Assembly: GCA_905221605.1 (NCBI GenBank)
Contig: CAJNDS010000173.1
Location: forward strand, 1-64,000
Direction of reading: 5' to 3'
DNA length: 64,000 nucleotides
Source: Symbiodinium natans
Taxonomy: Eukaryota > Sar > Dinophyceae > Suessiales > Symbiodiniaceae
Made by a program: the position numbers and the translations under genes. The notes beneath the pieces are model-generated. The model was given only the letters and a program-made list of their open reading frames with translations, was not told the DNA's origin and did not search any database. This document shows, piece after piece, positions 35,585 through 46,400 of the stretch (positions are counted from its first letter, which is position 1; every line of letters starts with the position of its first letter).

Positions 35585-35900
35585 TGGGGGGGGGGGGGGT
35601 TTGGTCCCCCCCTAAAACGGAACCCATTCCATTTTGACCCCCCCCCCCCCTGCACGCGTGCCCGGCCGGCTTACGTCGAGTTTAGATGTTTGGGCTTTGG
35701 TTTCTCGAAGGTGTAGACCTCAGGAGTTTAGGGCTCAGGTGCTGTTCAAGGTGTGGAGTGGGGTTGCCCTGGACACTAGAGGCCTAAACCCTAAGGCCTA
35801 AAGCAAGCGTTTACAAATCGTAGTCATAGCATCGTCATAGGGATCCGCCCATCCGCCCCCGAAATGAATACATACACAGGACTCAAGGTACAGAGAGGGT
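35585..35900. repeat. Poly-G/poly-C followed by telomere-like tract
   Basis: A G run at ~35585-35600 and a C run at ~35638-35650 flank a short spacer. They are followed by GCTTACG (~35667) and scattered AGTTTAGGG, CCTAAACCCTAA and GGGTTTAAGGGTTTAGGG units up to ~35900. This is the third copy in the window of GCTTACG followed by telomere-like DNA. Confidence 0.6.
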
Positions 35901-36120
35901 TTAAGGGTTTAGGGATGTGCTCCGGCGTTGCAGCATGGGCTCCAAAACTCACGTGGCAAATCCCTCCACATCCCTTCGCATGGCTCCTACAGAAGCCGCC
36001 AAAGCGCCAAAGCCAGCGGGGACGTGGTACCCAGAATGCTCGGGTAAAGGGTAATCTGTCGCTTTCCGTGCGCTTAGCACATGAATAGACGCAAGACATG
36101 GTAACATGACGATACATGAT

Positions 36121-36261
36121 GATGGGTGCGTGCGTGCGTGCGTGCGTGCGTGGGTGGGTGGGTGGGTGGGTGGGTGCGTGGGTGGGTGGGTGGGTGGGTG
36201 GGTGGGTGTGGGTGGGTGGGTGGGTGGGTGTGGGTGGGTGGGTGTGTGTGTGTGTGTGTGT
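36121..36261. repeat. (TGCG)n(TGGG)n(TG)n compound microsatellite
   Basis: TGCG units, then TGGG units with scattered variants, ending in (TG)n. Reads as Pro/Thr/His repeats in open frames on the minus strand, which are not genes. Confidence 0.95.
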
Positions 36262-36319
36262 TCGCAAAAATAAACTCTTTAGGGGTCACCCCTTGCGGAT
36301 TCCATTTTTGCTGGAGGGG

Positions 36320-36735
36320 CTCGGAAACGGGGGGGGTGGGGGTGGACCCCCTCGTGATTCCAACTTTTTTTTGGGCGGGACCGCGTTTCGAAATGGATCA
36401 GGCGGGGTGCCTACCCCCCCCCCCCCACGATTCCGTTTCCCAAAAACCACTTGAGATCGGGGCCACGAAAGCTAGAAACGCGGCTGACAAGCAAGCTTCT
36501 TTCGAGTCAGGCGCAGGGCCTGACCAAGACGGAGGGGGAAAGCCTGAAAAGGGAGGGGGGGGGGGGGGGCCAAAAGGGGGGGGGGGGGGGGTGGCCCCCC
36601 CCCCCCCCCCCTCCCCAGAAATCAATTAAGGCGACCCTGAAAGGAGGGGGGGGGGGTTTCCTTAAGATTGATTTATATTGATTTTGTCAATCCTATAAGG
36701 GGGGGGAGGGGGGGGGGGCCCCCCCCCCTCCACAG
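36320..36735. repeat. Cluster of long G and C homopolymers
   Basis: Repeated G runs of 9-18 bases and C runs of 9-19 bases, including two places where a G run abuts a C run (~36572-36612 and ~36700-36729). The open frames across it are composition artefacts. Likely an unstable or error-prone region. Confidence 0.85.
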
Positions 36736-36976
36736 CCCTTTATCTCTCTGATTTTCAGACCACTTAAGGGTCGGAGTCGCTTTTTGACCCAGCTGAACAC
36801 TAGAGAGAATTCTTGTAAACGACAACTCTCGCGAGCTCCAAGGAGCTAGCTTTCGTGATAAACCGACAGCGGAATTCCATTACCCAGCCACCCTGCTCGA
36901 TTCCGTTTCTTATCTGGGGTGGTGGTGCAAAGATGCATCAATTCAAGTCGAGTTGCTTCCCGGCAGAGGTGAACCA

Positions 36977-37858
36977 TCACCGCAGGCAGTCTTGCCGATG
37001 CAGGTGCAGCTGCTGGGTCCAGAGGATGTGCAAGGAGGCTTGGTTGCGCAGAAATAGCAGCAGTAAACGGTACCCACCCCAACCCACCTCCAAAAATCCT
37101 GAAAGAACACTACTGCAGGTTTCTGGCCAGGACACACTGCTTTCTCGGGCGTGTTCTGACAGCTCGGCACACCACGCTGGAATTCGCTTGGCCAGCTTGG
37201 AATGTGAGGCAGCTTCCAGCTGCCGCAACGAAACATTCGAGACAGCGGCGTCACAGCAGCCAAGGTATGTCCCATCAGCTGCAGGACAGCAGCTGCCATC
37301 AAGGCGGAGATCAGCACAGGCCCTATGAGCTGCACAAGATCTTGCACCCATGGAGGTGTTGCCGGCGCCGGCGCCGGCGCTGGCGCTGACGTTGCTGGCA
37401 ACATCTTGGGGCACCGGCTGAGCAGGCGCGGGAGGAGTCGTCTCTGAAGCTGGTTCAGACACAACCTCGGACCCCAACAAAAGCTCGAGCCTAGGGCTTT
37501 CCTGTCAGAGGTGTCTTAGTCTAAGTCTAAGTAAGGGCACCTGCCAGCTTCTTTCCCAGGAGCCTGTTGCGCAGCCGGTTGCGGAGCCGGTTGCGGAGCC
37601 TGTTGCGGGGCCGGTTGCGGAGCCGGTTGCGGGGCCAATTGCGGAGCCTGTTGCGGAGCAGGCGTTGGCGCAGCTGCGTGTACTTCTGGGTGGCAACCGC
37701 AGCATGAATAGGAATATCCCTGCCACGATCCTGGGGGAAACGGCCCCCAGCCACCACAAATAGCAGGCCCCATGCAAATGCAGCTTCCAGCTCCGCCATT
37801 ACACGCCGCAATGCTGCGGCGCACATACTCCTCGGAACTTGCGCTAATAGCTAGCGGC
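36977..37858 (-). CDS. Cys-rich protein with DGSCCP...LGCC motif
   Basis: Two exons: one ending at 37541 and one at 36977-37490, joined across a 50-bp GT-AG intron (37491-37540) in frame. Exon A encodes a Cys-rich segment (ACNGGAGSCICMGPAICGG ... YSYSCCGCHPEV) followed by a Pro-Ala-Pro-Gln-Gln tandem tract. Exon B encodes a Ser/Ala linker and CADLRLDGSCCPAADGTYLG followed by CC, a motif I know from many dinoflagellate extracellular or membrane proteins. The tail has a further Cys pair. The 5' end is not found; a signal peptide exon is probably further right. Function unknown; secretion is inferred from the Cys pattern. Confidence 0.65.
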
Positions 37859-37861
37859 ACT

Positions 37862-40496
37862 GGCGGGCCACGACAACCGCTGATTGCTGATTAGAAGTAA
37901 GCTTCCGGCACTGATGGTATAACACCAATAAGGTGCATAGAACTCGTGGGACTTGCGCTCAGACCTCGTGACCTGAGTGTCTGGTGGAATGACAGTGCTA
38001 CCACGACTTTGACCCTCATGGGGACGATAGCCGGACGACTGCCAATTCTACAGCTGGATGCCACGGAGCCACTGCTGTTGCAGTTTGAAGCAGCTCAACG
38101 TTCAGGTCCTTGCGATTGAAGCAGCCACGCTAGAATTTCGGATCGGCGGCAACTGCAGAGGGCGAGTTACCAATGCTTCAGAGATTCGTCGAGCTCATGC
38201 AACTCCATGTTCTCCAGCTCTGCTTCCATCCGCAAGTCACAAGCCTGCTCACCTCAAGCTAAGCAGCGTCAAAGCCTTACACTATTTGCTATTTACACTC
38301 AGGACCACGCAGGAAAATCGTAGGCTGAGGATCAGGCCGGCACAAGCATGGCAGAGCAAAGCTAGACCATAGGCAAGACTCGCTAGACTTGCAGGCAGAG
38401 CTATCCTTGCGCTTCGCGCCATGGCAAGGTGGCCTGCAGTTGCCCAGGCTGAGGCTACTCTCAAGTGGGTTTTCGAGAGCTGCTCAAAAAAAACAGCGGC
38501 AAGACTCTGAAGGCTCTTAAGGCTCTTGAGACCTTACTACCCCCAAGTTGGGCGGCGGAGCATCAAAAACCCTGCGCTTCGGCGCTTTACTTGTTCAGGA
38601 CACATCAGTCTGGTGGTCACTTCTCTTGGCACTGCTGGAATGTGTCGGAATCAACTGTCCGAGTCCACGCTTAGCATCGAACCGATATATTTCAAAATTT
38701 AACACGTGGTGCACTCACAATGCCTCTACTCACGCAAAGCGACATTCTTACAAAGCACGAGCAGCTACAGGCATTCCGCATGCTTCTGCAACGGGACCGC
38801 AACGAATGCTTCGCCGGTCTCGCTCAGCCGCGGCTCAGTTGTCTGCCGGACGAAAGCAAACGATACTTTGCAAAATTCTGGAACTGTGCCCATCATGATC
38901 GGGGAGTACCACGGAGCAAGTTCATGCGCACTGGAGAGTCATCAGGTGTTTCCTTCTGATGCAAAGAACACGAGAAGCCTTGTCAGAGAAACTCCCAAGA
39001 AGGGAAACGGTAAATTTTGGAAGCCCCCATCTTGAAGAAGCAGGAGTGTGAGCAGAGGGCATCCAGGTTCTTATCGCTGTACCGATGTTAACACCAGAAA
39101 TTGCAGGATATTGCAGGATACTTCATTCACGCTCGGAGCGGAGCCGAGTATAAGCGCTGCAGCAGGGCCAGCCCAATGCGTCGGCTCCTGAGCAAGGTTG
39201 AGTGCAGGGCTCTGATTTCAGCAGCATGCCCGGCATGTGCCGAAACGGTGTCAGACAGACTCGTGCGCGCCTGTTCGCGGGGCCTGCTGCATGCTGCTTC
39301 GAACGCCTGGAATGTCGCGGGGTGCACGAGTAGCCATCTTCGACTAGCTGAGACATCACCTGACTGCCAACCGGGAAACCTTACTGCACAGATGAGCTTA
39401 GGCACTGGCACAAGGACGACCTGACGCTGCGCAAAAGCCGAAGAGAAGGCCTCCAAGAATGATTGTACCAGAGCTTGGATGAACTTGGGACAGTGAGCAC
39501 AAAGCAGACAGAAGGGCTTTGGCTCTTCCATGCTACGGTGCGATAAACCCACCTCGAAGTTCACATCATTGCCCAGACGAGGTACGACACTTCTCTTGCC
39601 GGCCTTTCCTTCCATGTTCTGTGCGTGGACACCCAGTGGACCATACTGCCAGGACCCACTTGGCTTCCGGCCGCTTGGCATGGCCAACGCTGCAATAATG
39701 TTGTGGGCATTTGCAGCAAAGTCTAGTCTAGGGGCCTGTGCCTTAACCCTACATTGGAGAATTGGAGTAGGCATGAGTACGGTTCTCCCGAAGAACACAT
39801 ACGACTACATTCATCTGCTCTTGCAGATTCACTGTTCTGTGGAACCTTGAAATCTGTCGGCAAAGAAAACAGACATCTGGTCAGCTTTGCTTCCTCCGCG
39901 CATCGCATCTGCAAGGCGGCTTGAGATGTTGGTAGGCCCTCGTATGCCTTTTTCCCCACCATGAAGCATGACCAGGGTACAAGGACACAGTAAAGTCCAC
40001 TGCCAAAGACTGATTCTGGATCTTGATTTTAGACTTGTCTTGGAGTATCACGAGGACGGTAGGAAGTAGGGTAGGGACCTCTCCATGAACAAGTTCGCTC
40101 AATTTGGAGCATGCAGGAAGTGAAAATCACAGGCCAGCACTTGTTGTTGACAAAAGTGCAGGGCAAAGGAGCCACCCCTGCCAAACAGTGGCTGATATGG
40201 TTTGGCACAAGGCCCTGGAACCAAGCTATGCTGCGACTGCAACAGTTCTTTCCTTGACTGGCCGGTTTTAAACAAACAGTACGCACCGGTCCAGCAAAAA
40301 AACTCTACTGTGTCCATGCCTTACATCTTTCAGTGTGATCAGCAGAAGTCTCTGCACAAACCGGTCTTTCTGGACCAGAGTCGTCGAATGAAAAGCACAT
40401 GTAAATCGAAAGAGCGAACAGCACATGCACTCATTGGAAGTATTGCGTGTGCTGCTCACTGCTTCAAGGACGAGAGAGTATGTTGTGCTCAGAGAT
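37862..40496. other. No recognised gene; weak 223-codon ORF at 39127-39798
   Basis: The minus-strand frame 39127-39798 is long but shows no motif or repeat and may be chance. The rest is the 3' flank of enolase. Confidence 0.35.
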
Positions 40497-43400
40497 CTAC
40501 GCAGAAGGGTTGCGAAACTTCTCTCCAGCGTACACTGCCTTCAACAACGACAGCCACAAGGCTTGCCAGTCAGAAAGCAAACACGATCACAACTAATTTG
40601 TGCAGCTGCAGCCCAACCTTGGAACCGAGTTCCTCTTCGATGCGCAGCAGCCTCGAGCACCCGGCACTTTGCAGACTGTGCAACAGCAACCTAAAATGTC
40701 CTGAAATATAGCCTAACCTTAAGACATTAGCCAGAACCTGTCTAGGAAGGAGACTGATTGTACTTCGCCAAGCGCTCGCTGCGACAAGGCGCACCAGTCT
40801 TGATCTGACCTGGGTAGGCTTCAGAACTGCCGAAGCCAACGTTGAACAGTACTGCTTTCCAGTGTCCCAGCCTGTCCGCAGTCCGACCACCAAGTCAGCA
40901 ATAAAGGAGTCCTGGCCAATGCTCTCAACATATCCACAATGGTTCGGCATGTCCGCGTTTTAGCATGGCGCCTCTGTCTCTCCAGAGCGATGGGAGACCA
41001 TGACCCCCCAGCCATTGTACATGGACCTCGGTGGCATAAGACCACTCCATGACGATGAGCATTCCTGCAGCTTTGAAAACCCTGAGACGGCTAAGGGCAA
41101 TTCATGTTGGCAGCATCAATCGCTTCCGAGATGGATCCGATCTGGTTGACCTGTAGTGGGACTTGTCAGATCCCCCGGCGCAAACATCCCAACGAAAGAA
41201 TACCGTGTCAGTTCTGCCACAGCGCAGTTGTCAACAGATGATTGCTATCAAAACTGCGAGCCTTGAGAAGCAATGCATTGCAGGCCTGACCGAATGACTA
41301 CGAATAGATTGGATACGCAGACCTTGATGTTCAACAGGAAGGTGCGATGCTGAGGCAAGGTCTCCAACATCCAGAGCCTTTGCAATTCGCTTGGTGTTGG
41401 TGACCAACCTGATCTAGCAAGTGCTAGCTGGAGCGGCAACAGCTTTCGTGGACGCTATGTGCATCGGAACAAGTAATGACAAAAAATATGGCGAGCGAGC
41501 AACTTGCTGCGTAATGCCACTACTAGGCCCCTGTCTGTGATTCAGTGTTCCAACATATAACAGAGCATGGGGCGGCGCCGTGCCGCACCCACTGAACATG
41601 CGGTCACTTGTGTTAAAATGCGACCGGAACCAACTTACGAGGGCAGTACAGAAGCGTGCAGAAGCAGCCCAAGATAGCCCCCAAGTATATTCGCAAGCAT
41701 CTTGACATGGGCAAGGGCTTAGGACCATGTCTCAACTATGGATTTGACATTCTCAGGCTCCCTCAGGTCCCCGGGCCAATGTTGCATTTGTGCTGATAGC
41801 TGTCTGTTAGCTGCTTGCTTGCGTTGTCATCCGCTCACCCGCCATGACAGGCAGCAAAGGCTGCACACGCCATGCATGCTCTCAAGAAGAGCATTGGTTG
41901 ATGGAGCATCCGTGCTGTCAGGGAATTGCTTGGCGTGCTGAAAAGCTTGAATTCAAGCGCCTTCTCGCGCGAATAAAGATCTTGCACTGCCTGACTGGGC
42001 TTGTTTACAGAAGGCAATTGCCGCTGCAGAGTGCCTCCGTACCTTGCAACAGGAAGGCCACGGATCCATTGGGCATGGACAAAGAGTGTGCAAGAGCTCT
42101 GGAGCTGAGCCTCCTGAGGGTTCAGTGCTGGAGGGAGAAGCTGTGAACAGATGGGCACTGCCGGCAGCTTCGGACTCAGTGATTGATGCTCCCTTGCCGG
42201 AGCCGGAAAGAAATATTGGTGCCCTTCCAGTAGATGGGTTGGGCCTGTGATGGAGAGCAACGAGGAGGTGAGTCCAGGTGCCGATGGGCAGATGTTAATG
42301 ATGATGGGCAGGTAGGGCAACCAAAATTGGGTGGGCATGTGAGCGAGATGGGGCTGACAGAAGGTCGACGGGCGGGTATTGTCACTGTGCCATTGCGTTT
42401 GTTTTGCTGCTTCGTTTCTAAGGCTCGAGACCCGAGACGAAAGCACAAGGACATTCTTACGTCATGACATTCACCCTCTGCCTTGTTCGGAACCCTATGT
42501 ACCATGACTCAGGGAAACTCTACTTACTAAAACGGAAGAGTTCCTAATCACGGAAGCTGTGACTGCGACAGGTCGTCACCGACAATCTGCACATCCTGCC
42601 CGAGGCGCGTCAGAGCTCGGATGACCAGGTCTGTGGTCTTCGTGACTCCACGCACATGCAGTCACAAATCTTCAGACCACAAGCTGGGCCTTTCCGCACT
42701 TTGTGCAGAATTCTGCGTATGCTTCCCAGTCATCCTGGTCAAATGGGTCCTTGCAAAAGAGCTGGAGCGATTATGCAGTGACGAGTTCTGCAAAAAACAG
42801 CTACAACAACCCGGTCCTCGATGGACACGAAAGGATACTTGGCAAACCACTCCTGCAGGAATGCAACCTTTTTCAACGCACAAGCTGCATCCGAGGCAAC
42901 GAACAGCATCCAAATTGTTCTTACTTATGTATTGGGAAAGAAAATGTGAAAGTGAATTAGACATAAACAAAGAAAGCTCCCAACGGGGACCTAGGTTCAG
43001 GGGTTTTGGAGGTTTGTGTAATAGTTGTTGCCATTGTTCCCCACCCTCGGTGTGGGGTTGTTAGATTTTAAACTCAACTCTTCTCCTCGCCCGGAACTCT
43101 GCTCCTTGCCCGGAACTCTTCTCCTCGCCCAATCTACTCCTCGATCATCCCCGGAGTGCCCAACCCCCAAAGTGTCCCTGGAGCGCCCAACTCTACAGTA
43201 GAGTGTCCCTGGAGTGCCCAACCCCAGAGTCTCCCTGGAGTGCCCAACCCAGAGTCTGGAGTGCCCAGAGTCTCCCTGGACCAGAGTCTCCCTAGAGTGC
43301 CCAACGCCAGAGTCTCCCTGCAGTGCCCAACGTAGAGTGTCCCCGAATTGCCCAGCCCCAGAGTTTCCTGAATTGCCCAACCCCAGAATGTCCCTGGAGT

Positions 43401-46400
43401 GCCCAGCCCTGGAGTGCCCAACTCCAGAGTCTCCCGGAGTGCCCAGTGCCCAAGCCCAGAGTGTCCCCGGAGTGCCCAGCCCCAGTCTCTACCAGAGAGG
43501 GTAGGGATGTTTTTCTCGCGAGCGACTTGAGCAACTGCCCTGCAGAGTAAAGTATTGTACATGTACACCATGAAGGAGCTCGCATGAGCCTGAACAATAC
43601 CTTGCTGGGTAGGGGTAGAAAAATATGAGTGGTACAAAGTCTATATGAACCATAGCTTCGCCTGTAGGCGTGGGCACTGGAGAATATGGCTGGGCTATCT
43701 TTCCTCCAAATTGGTAGGATGTCGCAATAGTTGGGTCGCAATAGGTGGCCTGGGAGCTTCGCTCAGCTTTGCGACTACAATCTGGAGGGTGGGAGCACTC
43801 AGCCTTATGGGCTGGAAGAAGCAGATACTCGTTGGAACATGCAGAATGCAATCCAACGGAGTTCCAAGCACGGAGGCGCCACGCTACCCGGTTCCCTATC
43901 GTTCCCTCAAGATGCCCCACAACTCCCACAAGTCATGTCTTTCAAACAGGGGTCCTGGTAGTATGTCGCCATCTCGCCTTAGATGACGAACCCTCAATCA
44001 CGTGAAAGCACAACCATCGGTTCACAATGCACTCCCGTTAACTCCTGGAAAAATTGCAGCTCGGCGTCTTCCAGTTTTCCAGTCTGCCGACTTGCTCTCC
44101 GGATTCTTGAAATCCAAGTCGTACTTGCCCTCCTCACACGCTCAGCGATCATTCCGATCTCAAGCATCTGCATTGGCCATCGCTTGCCAAAGGACTGCAG
44201 GACATCGTACTGTATGACGCGTTTGCATCGAAGCGGATGGCGGCACTGGGCCTTTGCCTTTGCCATGCGATTTTTGCAGCCCATGCCTTCACGAATTCCG
44301 CTACAGCCTCTTGCTTGTTGGCTGACGGACCCTGCACATCCACAAGCGAAATGTCTTAAAAGGCTGTGCCAAAAGCTATGCACTATACATCAGGGTTTCA
44401 AGGTATGATATCCACAGGTGCCTCACAGTTCTGGCACCCTTTCGGAAACTGCCACGCCGGTCTTGGCACCCACTCACAGTACGATTCACAATTGGATGAG
44501 AACAAAGGCGTCACACGCTTGTATCCGTCACAGCTGGCCACATGCTGCAGGGCTGCAGGCGGAACCCAGCGACACCAGTCGGGGAGAGGTTCGTGTGCTT
44601 CTTGCGGTGCAGAGAGTGCTTCAGCACTCTTCAACTGGCTTCTCGATTCAGCCAGTGCTGCTCCTCCACAACGGGCGCAACCCTCGGGGTAGTGCCACGC
44701 AAGTACAGGCACCCAGCGGCACCAACTCGCACAACCTTCCTTTCCAGCGACATCAACTCGAGAATCGCCCAGGTAATCAGTGCATCCATTGACAGACTTT
44801 TGGAGAGGAACCGGAACCCAAGCACACCATGTTGCCCAAGCATTGGCTGCAGGAACCTGCAGCAAAAACATGATGAAAAGCCGAGCCATGGCTTCGCTTT
44901 GGGCTCCGCTTTGGGCTCCGCTCTGGGATTCACTGACCCTGTGAGCACTGCTGACGCTCAAGGTCTGCAAAGACCCCCTTATACCTCCCTCTGCAATAGG
45001 GCAGACAGCAGAACAACTCCATGGGAGCGCAAAAGATATCTCAAACGTTTCTCCTGTCACATGTCACGCAGGCACACAGGGCTTGCTGACTGTGTCCTTG
45101 TAGAATTCTGATGCTGCCACATCGGTGCCAATCTTGACCTTGCTCAGGCAATGCACCAGTTTTAGTACCAGCCGCGAATCCGAAGCAGCAACAGTAGAAG
45201 GGACAGTCCACCTTGTCCTTGTGGCCAGATTTCTCAATGGCATCCATGAGGACATCCAGTGCCTAATTGAATCTGCGAAGGCATTGATCACCCTGGCCTT
45301 TGTGCTAAGCTAACATATGTCAGCGAACGACTGCAAAGTGTGGCGTTGGGGCCTCGTTGTTGTCCTGAACTGAAGGGGCGAAACCACCCTGCAACAGGAC
45401 AGTCGCGTGACCGCATGCCGCTTGTCAACCGTACAGTTACGGCCATCGGCAGCTGCCTCGTCTCCAACATTGCAGGCATCCTTGCAACGCTTGAGCGTCG
45501 AAGCTACCAGACCAAACACAGCTGTCATCTTGCCACGTGCCTGTCCATACTTCTTCTTGATGCAGCCCTTCAGGGAGTGGTACACCTGGAGCAAACAAAA
45601 CCAACAGCAACTATCAGCAACTCATAGTTGTGCAGCTGCCTCGCAGCCAATCTGGAGAGCCTCCCTGAAGCTTTTGGCGCCGACTGGCAGTATCATGAAC
45701 TCCTGCGGGCAGCTGAACAGGAACATGTAGCCTATGCATCGAAAGCAATGCTGACCACGACAGCACCTGGCAGGCCAGGCGGTTGCCAGCATGGCTTCCA
45801 CCATTGATGACATTGAAGGATGGAACTGGCATGACCTCACACAGCTTGAATTTTCCTTGAAAGCTCCAAAGTCCCATTTCGGCACTCTGCTGACCAAATG
45901 GTGCCGATCGCATCTGCGCATGATCTGAGCATTTTTCTGAGCATGGCACATAGCTGCTCGTAGGTCTGCCAGATAGGCACGACAAGTACTGATAAAGGGG
46001 CCTTGGTGCGATGTGTCACACATATCCACACAATCCACACCACTTAAACCACATTTAAGACTTGTCCTACAAAAGGCTTCTACTTAGGAATGCAAAGCCA
46101 AGTGTATTTGCGGATGACAAGCCTCATGCGAGATGCTGGTCAGGACTCCATAGGAGTCTGTAAAAATGAAGAAAAAAAACAACATGCCGAGGGCACATTT
46201 CCATCGAGGCTGCACCAGCACGGCAAACGGCCATGGACACGGCCAGGATGGCATTGGCACCCAAATTGGACTGGCTTCGCACACAAGAGGGGGATACAAG
46301 CGGAGGGTCAGCTGGAAGCATGGAACTGACGAACCCTTTTTGGAGCGGAGCTTAAATCGGCTTAAAATTTCGCGACGCCTTGCTCCATCCCCAGTCATTC

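Noticed and set aside
36116-36681. Gly/Trp/Val-rich plus-strand frames and Pro/Thr/His minus-strand frames
   Set aside because: Translations of (TGGG)n, (TG)n and G homopolymers.
39127-39798. 223-codon minus-strand frame
   Set aside because: No motif, no splice context and no residue pattern beyond chance; mentioned only as weak.
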